64,000 bases of DNA from Methanoregula sp. (GTDB lineage: Archaea > Halobacteriota > Methanomicrobia > Methanomicrobiales > Methanospirillaceae), in contig NZ_JAJRCG010000006.1 of NCBI RefSeq assembly GCF_028679125.1, positions 81,932 through 145,931 on the forward strand. The letters are read 5' to 3'. Of this stretch, positions 8,956-17,893 are shown piece after piece. The position numbers and the translations under genes are program-made. Numbering within the stretch: the first letter of the stretch is position 1; the number at the start of each line of letters is the position of its first letter. The notes beneath the pieces were generated by a model. It worked only from the letters and a program-made list of their open reading frames with translations, was not told where the DNA came from and made no database searches.

Positions 8956-9921
8956 TCACACCCACCCCATCGCCGCCCATCCAACCAGAAATCCCATGAT
9001 AGTCCCACCACAAAGAGGCGGCAGTCCCGCCTGCGGCTTACCGGACATGACAAAGTGCATCAGCACGGCAAGCCCGGCAAGCGATCCGACAATCGCCCCG
9101 ATGGCCGGGAGATTGATGAGCCCGCCGAATTTCACACCGGTCACAAAGACATTGGCAGAGACCACAAGAATTGCGGGCATGATCATGTCGCCCATCCCTA
9201 TGATGAAGGCAGCCCGCTCGCCTCCGTCTCCCAGCTTCCCGATCCCCTCCTTAATAAACGAGTAGTCCTTCCGCTTGGGGATGACGAAGAGGATGGGTGT
9301 CTTCTGGTCGATCACCCCTTCTGCCAGCGTGATCATATGCTTGGTCTTGTATACGGAGATCGCATCGTAGACTGCGAGGAGGACCAGAAGGACCACCACC
9401 GGGAGGATCTCGAGCGAGGCACCGAAGATCGCAGCAACACCGGCCCCGATCAGGATCCCGAGGCTGTCAATGACATACCATTCCGGGTATTTGTACAGAA
9501 CGGCCGTTGCGAGCACGGCAAGGAGAAAAACGATAGCGGTTGCAACGATGGTTTCAGCGGTCATTGAAAAGACCACAACAGCGGGAATCACGGCCTCCCA
9601 CCATGCCTGCGTTGCCACTGAGGTCATATCCATCGCCGCATAGACCACCGCGGCAAAGATATACACAAAGGTCAGGAAGATCGAGAGCCCGATCACGGTG
9701 CCAATCACTTTCTTCATATCGTACTTGATCAGCACCAGCAGGAACGCAGTGAAGACGAGCAGGATGGCGATGAACCAGATCGGGTTGGCAACATCCGAGG
9801 GATCCTCGAACGCGGTAATCCCCGATGCCTGGACGGGAAGCGAGAGGAGGATGGCTCCGATCTCCACCACGAGGAGCAGGAGCGGCATGGCGATGAGCGG
9901 GGCGAGATTCTTGGTATCCAT
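8956..9921 (-). CDS. Presenilin/signal-peptide-peptidase family intramembrane aspartyl protease
   Basis: This polytopic membrane protein of 321 residues has about nine hydrophobic segments. It carries the A22 family motifs: the first catalytic Asp in VYDAISVYK (Asp186), the second in IGMGDMIMP (Asp245), and a C-terminal GKPQAGLPPL that corresponds to the PAL motif with Pro in the middle position. The closest described relative I can recall is the Methanoculleus marisnigri homologue used for structural work. It is expected to cleave membrane-embedded substrates; no substrate is indicated here. It is divergent from a small membrane protein gene, with 69 bases between the starts. Confidence 0.92.
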   Translation of the reverse strand: MDTKNLAPLIAMPLLLLVVEIGAILLSLPVQASGITAFEDPSDVANPIWFIAILLVFTAFLLVLIKYDMKKVIGTVIGLSIFLTFVYIFAAVVYAAMDMTSVATQAWWEAVIPAVVVFSMTAETIVATAIVFLLAVLATAVLYKYPEWYVIDSLGILIGAGVAAIFGASLEILPVVVLLVLLAVYDAISVYKTKHMITLAEGVIDQKTPILFVIPKRKDYSFIKEGIGKLGDGGERAAFIIGMGDMIMPAILVVSANVFVTGVKFGGLINLPAIGAIVGSLAGLAVLMHFVMSGKPQAGLPPLCGGTIMGFLVGWAAMGWV

Positions 9922-9990
9922 GAGATATCTCCGTGTTGTAGTCAGCGAATGTTCGTTAGCTTAATTAGTGCGCTCTCATCATCTAAAAGC

Positions 9991-10305
9991 ATGGAGATAC
10001 GCGAATATTTACCGGATATCATTCTTACGGCCATCATGGTGGTCTCCACGCTTGTCCTGATCCTCCGCTTCTGGCAGGACCTGACCATCGCGGTTGCCGC
10101 TGCCCTGATGATGCTCTCGATCGGGGGTCTTTTTCTCTCGCTGGAGGTCAAGATGCGCCGGCTCGAGCAGAGCGTGATCACCCGCGAGCGGATGCTGCGG
10201 ACAAACCTTGAGGAGATCTCCAACCGCATGGTGGAGAAGTACGACATGGCGATCACCCATCTCGACGAGCACGTGGCCGAGCTCACGCGGCGTGCCTATA
10301 AGTGA
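9991..10305 (+). CDS. Small membrane protein with C-terminal coiled coil
   Basis: The 104-residue product has two adjacent hydrophobic segments ([22 protein letters not shown] and [21 protein letters not shown], residues about 7-52), then a charged helix ([47 protein letters not shown]) that looks like a cytosolic coiled coil. The function is unknown. ATG 9991 was chosen over the upstream in-frame 9949, since it starts cleanly just before the first membrane segment. It precedes the FEN-1 gene by 28 bases and may be co-transcribed with it. Confidence 0.72.
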   Translation: MEIREYLPDIILTAIMVVSTLVLILRFWQDLTIAVAAALMMLSIGGLFLSLEVKMRRLEQSVITRERMLRTNLEEISNRMVEKYDMAITHLDEHVAELTRRAYK

Positions 10306-10333
10306 GCACGGACTACACTACTGGCGATACATC

Positions 10334-11335
10334 ATGGGCGTTGCACTACGGGATATCATTGCGGATTACAAGACACCGGTCACGTGGGATGCCCTGCCGG
10401 GCATTGCGGCGGTTGATGGCAACAATACCCTGTACCAGTTCCTCACCATCATCCGGCAGCCGGACGGTACGCCCCTCATGGACCAGCGGGGCCGGGTCAC
10501 CTCCCACCTCTCCGGCATCCTCTTTCGGATCTCCAACTTCATGGAGAAAGGGATAAAACCGGTCTTTGTCTTTGACGGGAAGCCCACGCACCTGAAACAG
10601 GCAACCATTGACGAGCGCCGGAAGATCCGCGACACCGCTGGCGAGAAGTGGAAGGAGGCGCTGGAGCGGGGCGACGAAGAGGAGGCCTACAAACAGGCCC
10701 GGTCAGCAACACGGGTCGATGCAACCGTCATCGCTACGTCCAAGGAGCTGCTCGGGCTCATGGGTATCCCGGTTGTCCAGGCACCGGGCGAGGGCGAGGC
10801 CCAGGCAGCATTCATGGTGGCAAAGGGGGATGCCCGGTACGTGATCTCGCAGGACTACGACACGCTCCTCTTTGGCACGCCGACTCTTGTCCGCAACCTG
10901 ACCGTCTCGGGCAAACGGAAGATCCGGGGCCGACAGATCACGGTGAGCCCGGAGCGGATCGTGCTCGCGGATACGCTGGCAGGCCTGAAGCTCACCCGAG
11001 AGCAGCTGATCGAGATCGGGATCCTTATCGGGACGGACTTCAACGAGGGTGTTGCCGGGGTGGGCGCAAAGACCGGTCTGAAGATCGTGCAGAAGGGAGA
11101 GTTTGCAGTAAAGCTGAAAGAGAAGCAGCCGGACTTCGATCCGGCGCCCGTGATGGAGATGTTCCTTCATCCCCCGGTAACGGAGGATTACTCGGTTGCC
11201 GCAGGACACCCGGATGCGGAGGGGATCAAGAAGATGCTCTGCGACGGGTACGACTTCTCGGAAGAGCGGGTGGACAAGGCGCTCGAAGGGTTTTCGGTGA
11301 AGGCCGGGCAGAAGACGCTGGAGAGCTGGTTTTAG
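10334..11335 (+). CDS. fen: Flap endonuclease 1
   Basis: FEN-1 removes 5' flaps during Okazaki-fragment maturation and base-excision repair. The 333-residue protein has the N (XPG-N) domain with [11 protein letters not shown] (residues about 27-37) and VFVFDGKPT (about 76), the I domain with [12 protein letters not shown] (about 151-162) and [11 protein letters not shown] (about 172-182), and the helix-hairpin-helix [20 protein letters not shown] (about 233-252). These hold the metal-binding Asp/Glu residues. The C-terminal QKTLESWF is a PCNA-interacting peptide. ATG 10334 begins MGVALRDII, the usual start of the family (MGV-x-L). Confidence 0.97.
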   Translation: MGVALRDIIADYKTPVTWDALPGIAAVDGNNTLYQFLTIIRQPDGTPLMDQRGRVTSHLSGILFRISNFMEKGIKPVFVFDGKPTHLKQATIDERRKIRDTAGEKWKEALERGDEEEAYKQARSATRVDATVIATSKELLGLMGIPVVQAPGEGEAQAAFMVAKGDARYVISQDYDTLLFGTPTLVRNLTVSGKRKIRGRQITVSPERIVLADTLAGLKLTREQLIEIGILIGTDFNEGVAGVGAKTGLKIVQKGEFAVKLKEKQPDFDPAPVMEMFLHPPVTEDYSVAAGHPDAEGIKKMLCDGYDFSEERVDKALEGFSVKAGQKTLESWF

Positions 11336-11456
11336 AACCGGGGACGGGGAGTTCCCATTCTCCATTGCTCCCTTAAAAGGGGAGCTTCCCGGGTACGTGA
11401 AAATAAACGGATGACTATCTCTTTAAAAAAGCGGATATGATTCCGGAGTTGTACTA

Positions 11457-12068
11457 TCACGGTTTATTTTCGCCGTACGTTCCGGTATACGAGGGCTTGA
11501 GAAGGATCTTCGCTCCTTCGAGCCACATCGCCTTCATCTCCTCGTTGTAGGTCCAGACTCCGTTGTTCTGGAGTCCGATAAAGAGTGCAGCAAGAAGCTG
11601 CGCGAGCCGGTGGGCATCGGCATGCGTCTGGATGAAATTCTTCCTCTTTTCCTTCACGATCGCATCTTCAAATGTTGCGACCAGTCCTTTATGGTATTCG
11701 ATAGTCGCATGCCGGACCGCCGAATTGCGTGATGCGAGCGCGAATAATTCAAAAAAGATTGCCCGATGCCGATCATCGGCATGAGAGAACCGGTCGAAGA
11801 TCAGCGACAGTGTCTCTTCCAGGGGACGGTTGTAAAATGACTCAAACGTCATACTCTGGATTTCCAGCTGGAATTTATTCAGAACCGCGGCGACCAGTTC
11901 CTCCTTGCTCCTGAAGTACCAGTATACCGCCCCCTTGGTAACGCCCAGTTTCTTTGCCACCTCATCGATGGTCATCTGGTCGCAGCCGCGCTCCGCGATC
12001 ACGTCCATGGCAGCCTCGACGATCCGGCGTTTGGCATCCTCCTTGTATTCCGGGACGACCTTGGGCAT
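11457..12068 (-). CDS. TetR/AcrR family transcriptional regulator
   Basis: The 203-residue protein has the TetR N-terminal HTH (RRIVEAAMDVIAERGCDQMTIDEVAKKLGVTKGAVYWYFRSKEELVAAVLNKF, residues about 14-64) and a C-terminal ligand-binding helical domain resembling TetR_C_6/11 types. It is divergent from the operon that starts at 12194, and an imperfect palindrome lies between them next to a TATA box, so it probably represses that operon and perhaps itself. The inducer is unknown; enzymes in the operon suggest a small hydrophobic or methylated compound. Confidence 0.93.
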   Translation of the reverse strand: MPKVVPEYKEDAKRRIVEAAMDVIAERGCDQMTIDEVAKKLGVTKGAVYWYFRSKEELVAAVLNKFQLEIQSMTFESFYNRPLEETLSLIFDRFSHADDRHRAIFFELFALASRNSAVRHATIEYHKGLVATFEDAIVKEKRKNFIQTHADAHRLAQLLAALFIGLQNNGVWTYNEEMKAMWLEGAKILLKPSYTGTYGENKP

Positions 12069-12139
12069 TGCTCCTCATATTCACTTCAGCCGTGAGAGGT
12101 AAAAAAAACATCGTATGCGGATGAAATGCAAACCGTTTG

Positions 12140-12165
12140 GTATTTATACATTCTAGCAAGTATGT
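12140..12165 (+). promoter_or_regulatory. TATA box with overlapping imperfect palindrome, candidate TetR operator
   Basis: GGTATTTATAC (12139-12149) looks like an archaeal TATA element, and ACATTCTAGCAAGTATGT (12148-12165) is an 18-base dyad that is symmetrical at 14 positions around a GC centre. It lies about 30 bases before the start of the methyltransferase/hydrolase gene and in the divergent interval shared with the TetR gene. A repressor bound here would block TBP or start-site access. No binding data exist; this is inference from position and symmetry. Confidence 0.5.
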
Positions 12166-12193
12166 TATTTTACAACAGGGAATGTGATCTGAC

Positions 12194-13363
12194 ATGACAA
12201 AGGAATTAAACGCTCTCTGGAGTTCCCGGACGGGTGGCCCAAGCATGATGGCGGAAGGGATAGCACTGCAGCGGTTCGCGGAATCAATGCTGCCGGAGGA
12301 TGTCCGGATTTTTTCTGATCCCTATGCAATTCATTTCCTTGATCCGGTAAAAGTTGCATGGGCAAAAGAGCACCCTGCGGAGACTCAGGCGCTGGCAGCA
12401 GAGGTTGAGCGGAAGATGCCGGGGTGGGATAATGCCATCCGGGGACGTATCCGGTACTTCGATGATGTTGTGCGGAATGCTTCAAGCGAAGGATTTACCC
12501 AGGTGGTGATCCTTGGCGCCGGATATGATGCCCGGGCGTACCGCATTGACACGCTGAAAGGACACACCAGAGTCTTCGAGATCGACCGGCCGGCAACTCA
12601 GGAACGAAAGACCGGGATCGTAACAAAGGTATTCGGGCAGCTCCCGGACCATGTCTCGTTCATCCCGCACGATATCGGGCAGGGGCCGTGGTGGCCGGCA
12701 CTTGAAACCGCCGGGTATTCCCCGGCAAAAAAGACACTCTTCCTCCTTGAGGGGCTTGTCATGTATCTCCCCCGCCCCGCTGTCAGGGAGCTGCTCGCCG
12801 GGATTGCCGGACACGCCGCTGCCGGCAGTACCGTGCTCTTTGATTTCGTCCCGCAGTCAATGGCAGACGGGTCCTCGGATGCAGCCTCCATGGGGTCGCA
12901 GGTCGCCCAGGTGTTCGCCGCAAAGTACCCGGACCGGGTCCGGTCGCTCATCCTTGTTGTGGGTTTCCCCCGGGCCCTGCCGCTGATGAAGGCGATCGGG
13001 TATGTGGCGACCCATATGCCGGGGATAAAGGAGAAGATGACCGGCTGGATGTTCAAACAGCCCTACCCGCCGACCCCGGCCTCGTTTGACCGGATGACAA
13101 AAGCGGCCAACCGGTGCGATACCCGGCCGCTGCTCAAGACAATCCGGGCCCCCACACTTATCGTGAACGGCAGACAGGACGGGATCGTCCCGATGAAGCT
13201 GACACGGGAGCTCGCGGATGGTATCCCCGACGCCCGGCTGGTCCTCGTTGACGGCGACCACCTGTTTTCGGCAAAGGATCCCGATCTCCTGGTAGTCCCG
13301 GCCCGGGCCTTCATGGCAGAGGTGGATGGGGGAACAGAAAGGACTGCCGGGGAAGTAGGATGA
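12194..13363 (+). CDS. Chimera: LCM-type SAM methyltransferase joined to the C-terminal half of an alpha/beta hydrolase
   Basis: Residues 1 to about 225 resemble leucine-carboxyl-methyltransferase-type SAM enzymes: SRTGGPSMMAEGIALQR near the start, VVILGAGYDARAYRI (SAM-binding motif I, near residue 104) and FLLEGLVMYLPRPAV (near residue 181). Just after VLFDFVPQ the sequence becomes that of an alpha/beta hydrolase from its nucleophile elbow on: ASMGSQVAQVFAAKYPDRVRSLILVVG, then LIVNGRQDGIVP and DARLVLVDGDHLF with the acid and His regions. The hydrolase lacks its N-terminal half with the oxyanion-hole strand, and the methyltransferase lacks its last part. The next gene is an intact hydrolase of the same kind. 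The junction looks like an in-frame deletion fusing two neighbouring genes. Confidence 0.8.
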   Translation: MTKELNALWSSRTGGPSMMAEGIALQRFAESMLPEDVRIFSDPYAIHFLDPVKVAWAKEHPAETQALAAEVERKMPGWDNAIRGRIRYFDDVVRNASSEGFTQVVILGAGYDARAYRIDTLKGHTRVFEIDRPATQERKTGIVTKVFGQLPDHVSFIPHDIGQGPWWPALETAGYSPAKKTLFLLEGLVMYLPRPAVRELLAGIAGHAAAGSTVLFDFVPQSMADGSSDAASMGSQVAQVFAAKYPDRVRSLILVVGFPRALPLMKAIGYVATHMPGIKEKMTGWMFKQPYPPTPASFDRMTKAANRCDTRPLLKTIRAPTLIVNGRQDGIVPMKLTRELADGIPDARLVLVDGDHLFSAKDPDLLVVPARAFMAEVDGGTERTAGEVG

Positions 13364-13410
13364 TCCGGGCGCTCTGGTGAACAGGTAGAATTCGATACGG
13401 AGCTGATGGT

Positions 13411-14169
13411 ATGCCAAAAGTACACGTGAACGATATTGAGATGTATTACGAGACCCGGGGCGGGGGTGAGCCTCTCATCGTCATCTGGGGGATCGGGGGA
13501 GAGATCCCGCCTCTTGCCGACCTTCTTGCGGAGTCCGTGGACGGGAAGTACAGTCTCATCCTGTTCGACAACCGGGGTTCCGGCCGGACAGACAAGCCGG
13601 ATATGCCGTACTCGATCGACCTGATGGCAGACGATACCGCGGGCCTCATGGACGCGATCGGCATTCGGCAGGCCCACGTCATGGGGATATCGACTGGCGC
13701 CCGGATCGCGCTCTCACTTGCGGCCCGTTTCCCGGGACGGGTAAAAAGTCTCATCCTCCACGTAGCCGCTGCACGCTCCCCGGACAAGGAGGACAAGGCC
13801 GCAGGCACGTCCTTTGAACGGCTGCGTGCTGCGATGACACAGCCGGGGTTTATGGAGAAGGTGCTCCCCCATCCCCCGACCATTGCCTCATTTCTCCGGC
13901 AGTTCGAGGCCCTGCGGGAATTTGACGGTCGGCCTCTGCTCGGGAAGATCCGGGCCCCGACCATGATTGTGAACTGCACCGGAGATCCGTCGACTCCGGT
14001 CCGGTATGCAGAGGAACTCCGGGACTGCATCCCGGGCGCCCGGCTCGTCATGCTTGATGGCGATCACCTGGTGGCACGGACAAGTCCCGACCGGCTGGTA
14101 CAACCCCTGATCGCTTTCCTTGTAGAACAGGGCACCAGGCCGGCCAACCGCGAGAGTGAAGAACCATGA
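13411..14169 (+). CDS. Alpha/beta-fold hydrolase
   Basis: This 252-residue enzyme has a complete alpha/beta-hydrolase core: oxyanion-hole region VIWGIGGE (residue about 27), FDNRGSGRTDKP (about 51-62), nucleophile elbow GISTGA with Ser (about 92), acid region VNCTGDPSTPVR and catalytic His in MLDGDHLV. The elbow is G-x-S-T-G rather than the more common G-x-S-M/Q-G. The substrate is unknown. It follows the chimera by 47 bases and belongs to the TetR-controlled operon. Its stop overlaps an ATG of the DUF2284 gene. Confidence 0.9.
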   Translation: MPKVHVNDIEMYYETRGGGEPLIVIWGIGGEIPPLADLLAESVDGKYSLILFDNRGSGRTDKPDMPYSIDLMADDTAGLMDAIGIRQAHVMGISTGARIALSLAARFPGRVKSLILHVAAARSPDKEDKAAGTSFERLRAAMTQPGFMEKVLPHPPTIASFLRQFEALREFDGRPLLGKIRAPTMIVNCTGDPSTPVRYAEELRDCIPGARLVMLDGDHLVARTSPDRLVQPLIAFLVEQGTRPANRESEEP

Positions 14170-14207
14170 ACCACAAAACCGTTATAAATCAGATCGGGAG
14201 GAAAACG

Positions 14208-14843
14208 ATGATGCCAGATAAAGAACCCGAGGATTTTGCCTTTCTCGTAGAGGCCGCCCGCACGCTCGGGGCAGCCGACGCGAAGGTGATCCCGACATCG
14301 GACGTGGTCGTGGAGAACCGCGTACCCCTGAAATGCCGGGCCGGCTGCATCGGGTACGGGAAGAAACTGACCTGCCCGCCGCACGTCCCGACCCCGGACG
14401 AGTTCCGGAAGATCCTTGCCGAGTACCGGTATGCCCTGCTCGTGAAGTTCATCTCTCCCGCAGAAGCCGATCCCGATGTCATCTGCTCAATCTACAGGTA
14501 CTGGCTCGATCCAGCCGCCCCTGCTGACAAGAAAGAACAGGCAACGCAGTTCTGGAAAGATCACTTCAATGGCACCGGCTCGTTCGCCCCGATGATGCTC
14601 GAACTGGAACGGACCGCGTTCAACGCGGGTAACCCCTTTGCCCTTGCCTTCATCAACGGATCCTGCCGGCTCTGCGAAACCTGTAATGTCAAGGCCGGGA
14701 TCTGCGTTCACCCCACGCAGGCACGGATTCCTGAACATGCCGTGGGCGTCAATATGGTGAAGACCGCAGAGAACGCGGGGATGCCGATCCGGTTCCCGGT
14801 GCAAGGGCACCCGGAGCTGATGGCGCTGCTGCTGATCGATTGA
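14208..14843 (+). CDS. DUF2284 family metal-binding protein
   Basis: The product belongs to the DUF2284 (predicted metal-binding) family: VPLKCRAGCIGYGKKLTCPPHVPTPDEFRKIL carries the first Cys group and GSCRLCETCNVKAGICVHP the second. The Cys pattern suggests a metal site or iron-sulfur cluster. The function is unknown. ATG 14208 follows GGGAGG at 14196-14201 at good spacing and is preferred, giving 211 residues; an ATG at 14166 that overlaps the previous stop would add 14 residues. The gene is in the operon that begins with the methyltransferase/hydrolase chimera. Confidence 0.85.
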   Translation: MMPDKEPEDFAFLVEAARTLGAADAKVIPTSDVVVENRVPLKCRAGCIGYGKKLTCPPHVPTPDEFRKILAEYRYALLVKFISPAEADPDVICSIYRYWLDPAAPADKKEQATQFWKDHFNGTGSFAPMMLELERTAFNAGNPFALAFINGSCRLCETCNVKAGICVHPTQARIPEHAVGVNMVKTAENAGMPIRFPVQGHPELMALLLID

Positions 14844-14858
14844 CGGAGAGCTAAAACT

Positions 14859-15788
14859 ATGAAACAAACCCTGACACCAGCCGATCGGGTAGAAGTAACC
14901 GTTCTTGTCGACAATTATATCGATATCTTTGTCCCTCAGGCAACTCCGGTGGACCACCGGTTGCCATTCAGACCCTCCCGCCAGATCCTTGCCGAACATG
15001 GATTCTCCTGCATGGTCCGGATCATTACCGGGAAGGAAGAACACGCGATCCTGCTCGATGCCGGGCTCTCCCGGGAGTGTATGGCATGGAATGCCCGGCA
15101 ACTGGGCATTTCACCTGACGCGATCGAGGCTGTTGTCCTGAGCCACGGGCACTTCGATCACACCGGGGGACTCACCGGGCTCTTTGCCGGGGCAGGACGG
15201 CGGATCCCGCTCATCACGCATCCGGATGCATTCATCCGGCGCAGGCTGAACAACCCGGCCAAAGGCCCGGTCGAACTCCCGCAGCTTGATGCTGTTGCGC
15301 TGAAGAAGGCCGGGGCCGACATCCTGCTCCGCAGCGAGCCCTCAACGCTCGCAGCCGGCCACCTGCTCGTCACAGGAGAAGTGGAGCGAAAGACCCCGTT
15401 TGAGAAGGGAATGCCGGGCATGGAGATGTTCACAAACGGCCGCTGGGAACCCGACCCAATCCGCGACGACCAGGCGCTCGTCATCAACGTGAAGGACAAG
15501 GGCCTTGTCGTGCTGAGCGGTTGTGCCCACACGGGGATCATCAACACCGTGAAGTATGCACAGAAGTGCACCGGTGTCAATCACATCCACGCGGTCCTTG
15601 GGGGATTCCATCTCACCGGGCCTGCCTTTACACCCATCATCCAGCCGACCATTGATGCCATGAAAACGATCGGACCGGATTACATTGTGCCCATGCATTG
15701 CACGGGGTGGGACGCGATCAACCGGTTCATGACCGCAATGCCGGAGAAGTGCATCCTGAACACAGTCGGGACAACATACGTGTTCTGA
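14859..15788 (+). CDS. Metallo-beta-lactamase-fold protein of the dihydropterin/RFA-P synthase-like family
   Basis: This 309-residue protein has the metal ligand motif SHGHFDHTGGL (near residue 92) and later HTGII, GGFHL and PMHCTGWDAI, typical of the MBL subgroup often annotated as 7,8-dihydropterin-6-yl-methyl-4-(beta-D-ribofuranosyl)aminobenzene-5'-phosphate synthase. That annotation ties it to methanopterin chemistry, but the subgroup is broad and the activity is not certain. It ends the operon after the DUF2284 gene, 15 bases downstream. Related proteins and DUF2284 proteins are often found near each other in anaerobes. Confidence 0.8.
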   Translation: MKQTLTPADRVEVTVLVDNYIDIFVPQATPVDHRLPFRPSRQILAEHGFSCMVRIITGKEEHAILLDAGLSRECMAWNARQLGISPDAIEAVVLSHGHFDHTGGLTGLFAGAGRRIPLITHPDAFIRRRLNNPAKGPVELPQLDAVALKKAGADILLRSEPSTLAAGHLLVTGEVERKTPFEKGMPGMEMFTNGRWEPDPIRDDQALVINVKDKGLVVLSGCAHTGIINTVKYAQKCTGVNHIHAVLGGFHLTGPAFTPIIQPTIDAMKTIGPDYIVPMHCTGWDAINRFMTAMPEKCILNTVGTTYVF

Positions 15789-15848
15789 ACCGTGCTGTAC
15801 GGGAACTGCCACGATCAAACCGGCACCGGGATCCTGCCGGTATCCCGA

Positions 15849-16514
15849 TTAAAAGAATGCCAGGTACAGGAAATAACACCCGATGATGATGATGAGCACT
15901 CCCACGATCCGGTCGAAAACCTCGCCGCTCACCCGGGCCTTCTCCTTGATCCGCTGCCCGAACGCCCCGCCAAGCGAACTGATAACAATCAGAGGGATGG
16001 AGAGCCCCACGGCATAGATGAAGATCGTGAGAAGTCCCTGCAAAGCAGTCTGGTACAGGGCGATATAGGTCAGGACAATAACGAGCATCGGGGCACCCCG
16101 GCCCACGGTGATCGCACCAAACGAGAGCCCGAGCAGGAAAGCACCGGTCACCGTATAGGAGATCGGCCTCCGGAAGAAGTCGAAGATGCTTCGGATGGGC
16201 GGCTTGTAGAGATGGAGGAGCTGCAACCCCATCAGGACAAGGAGGATGCCACCGAAGGCCCACGCGATCGTCTCGTTGAGGAAGAGGAGATAGTGGCCGA
16301 TATATCCCGCGATAAGGCCGAGCGGCAGGAGCACGAGGATAGTCCCGGTACAGAACGAGACCGTCAGTTTGAGAATATTCGCAAGGGAGAGCTGCGTCTT
16401 CCCGCTCGTCAGGTACCCGATCAGGCCAAGACAGAGCACGCTGTTGCAGGGGCAGGTGCCGGCAATCAGGCCGAAGATGAATATGCCCAGAAGCGAGGGA
16501 TCGAATGCGGCCAT
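15849..16514 (-). CDS. CcdA/DsbD-like membrane protein
   Basis: The 221-residue protein has six hydrophobic segments and belongs to the CcdA (cytochrome c biogenesis/DsbD transmembrane) family. The first segment ends in the Cys-bearing GLIAGTCPCNSVLCLGLIGYL (residues about 15-35), where CcdA has its redox Cys-Pro. The second redox Cys expected in the fourth segment is not obvious, since that region reads LLGLSFGAITVGRGAPM. It may therefore be a transporter-like relative instead of a thiol-disulfide carrier. It is convergent with the MBL gene and divergent from ycaO. Confidence 0.78.
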   Translation of the reverse strand: MAAFDPSLLGIFIFGLIAGTCPCNSVLCLGLIGYLTSGKTQLSLANILKLTVSFCTGTILVLLPLGLIAGYIGHYLLFLNETIAWAFGGILLVLMGLQLLHLYKPPIRSIFDFFRRPISYTVTGAFLLGLSFGAITVGRGAPMLVIVLTYIALYQTALQGLLTIFIYAVGLSIPLIVISSLGGAFGQRIKEKARVSGEVFDRIVGVLIIIIGCYFLYLAFF

Positions 16515-16681
16515 CGTACACTCTACTGGGCAGTGTCAGGTAAAAAGATACGTGGCCCAAATTGAGGCCTGACCCGGATCCATTATGGGCATGTATAAAC
16601 CCCGGAAGCGAGCACCATTTACATACAGAAAACATCCCGGAACCCCTTTCCACTTCCTCACAAGAACTACCGGTGAACCCC

Positions 16682-17893
16682 ATGCAGATCAGATCGTGCA
16701 AAAAGACGTACAACAACGAAACCCAGCGTGCTGTGCCCCTGAAGGAGACCCTTGCCCGGATCGAGCCGAAAGTGCCTGCTGCCGGTATTACGCGGGTTGC
16801 AGATATCACGAATCTCGACCGGATCGGCATCCCGGTCTTCTCCTGTATCCGGCCTACCGCGGAGAACGGAGCCATCACGGTCTACAACGGGAAGGGGGCC
16901 ACGGTCGAGGAATCGAGGATCTCCGCCATAATGGAGGGCATCGAGCGGTACTCGGCCGAGGTGCATGACCGGGATCTCCGGGTAGCACTCTACGATGAGA
17001 TGCTGGCCTCCGGGCCTGTGATCGATCCCCATGACCTGATCCTGCCGGAAGGTGCGGAGACGGACCGGTTCACCTCGTGGTGCGAGGGATACGATATCGT
17101 CAGCAACAAAACCGTGTGGGTCCCGGCCTACGCAGTATTCCATCCCCTCCCCCCGAAATACCGGGGACCTGCCCGCACGAACACGAACGGCCTTGCCTCG
17201 GGAAACACCCGGGAAGAGGCGATCTTCCACGCCCTCTCCGAAGTCATCGAACGGGACGCCTGGTCGATCGTTGAGACAACGCGGAACACCGGGCCCGCGG
17301 TTGTGGGGATCGATGACCCGGTGATCCGGGAGATGCAGAAGAAATTTGCCGATGCCCAGGTCGAGGTCACGATACGGGACATCACGAGCGACATCGGCAT
17401 CCCGACAATCGCTGCGGTGGCAGACGACGTGCTCACAAAAGACCCCAGCCTCCTCACCATCGGCATAGGTACGCATACGAGCGCACGGATCGCCGTGATG
17501 CGGGCACTCACCGAAGTTGCCCAGAGCCGGCTCACCCAGATCCACGGGGCACGCGAAGACACCACCCTTGCCGAGATGCGCAAGAAGATGGGCTACGAGC
17601 GGGCAAAGCGGATCAACGGGTACTGGTACCGGGACAACGGAATCGTCGAGTACGCGGATATCCATTCATCGGACACCGACGATTTCCAGAAGGATATCCA
17701 GAACGTCATTACGGCGCTGAAAGCACAAGGACTCGACCGGGTCATCATCGTGGACCTGACCCGGGAGGAGATCGGGATTCCGGTCGTGCGGGTGATCGTG
17801 CCGGGACTTGAATTGTTCGCCATGGACCCCGAACGAAAGGGAGAACGGGTGAAGCATGCACAGGATCATCGTCTTTCTCGGGCCAAGTCTTGA
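16682..17893 (+). CDS. ycaO: YcaO-type ATP-dependent protein (McrA-glycine thioamidation)
   Basis: YcaO activates a peptide amide with ATP; with TfuA it makes the thioglycine of methyl-coenzyme M reductase subunit McrA in methanogens. The 403-residue product has YcaO hallmarks: GKGATVEESRISAIMEGIERYSAE (near residue 75, ATP/Mg-binding Glu residues), NTNGLASGNTREEAIFHALSEVIERDAWS (near 163) and the C-terminal IPVVRVIVPGLELF. The start at ATG 16682 follows a long GC-poor leader. The 3' end overlaps the tfuA start by 38 bases, which fits the known functional pairing. Confidence 0.94.
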   Translation: MQIRSCKKTYNNETQRAVPLKETLARIEPKVPAAGITRVADITNLDRIGIPVFSCIRPTAENGAITVYNGKGATVEESRISAIMEGIERYSAEVHDRDLRVALYDEMLASGPVIDPHDLILPEGAETDRFTSWCEGYDIVSNKTVWVPAYAVFHPLPPKYRGPARTNTNGLASGNTREEAIFHALSEVIERDAWSIVETTRNTGPAVVGIDDPVIREMQKKFADAQVEVTIRDITSDIGIPTIAAVADDVLTKDPSLLTIGIGTHTSARIAVMRALTEVAQSRLTQIHGAREDTTLAEMRKKMGYERAKRINGYWYRDNGIVEYADIHSSDTDDFQKDIQNVITALKAQGLDRVIIVDLTREEIGIPVVRVIVPGLELFAMDPERKGERVKHAQDHRLSRAKS

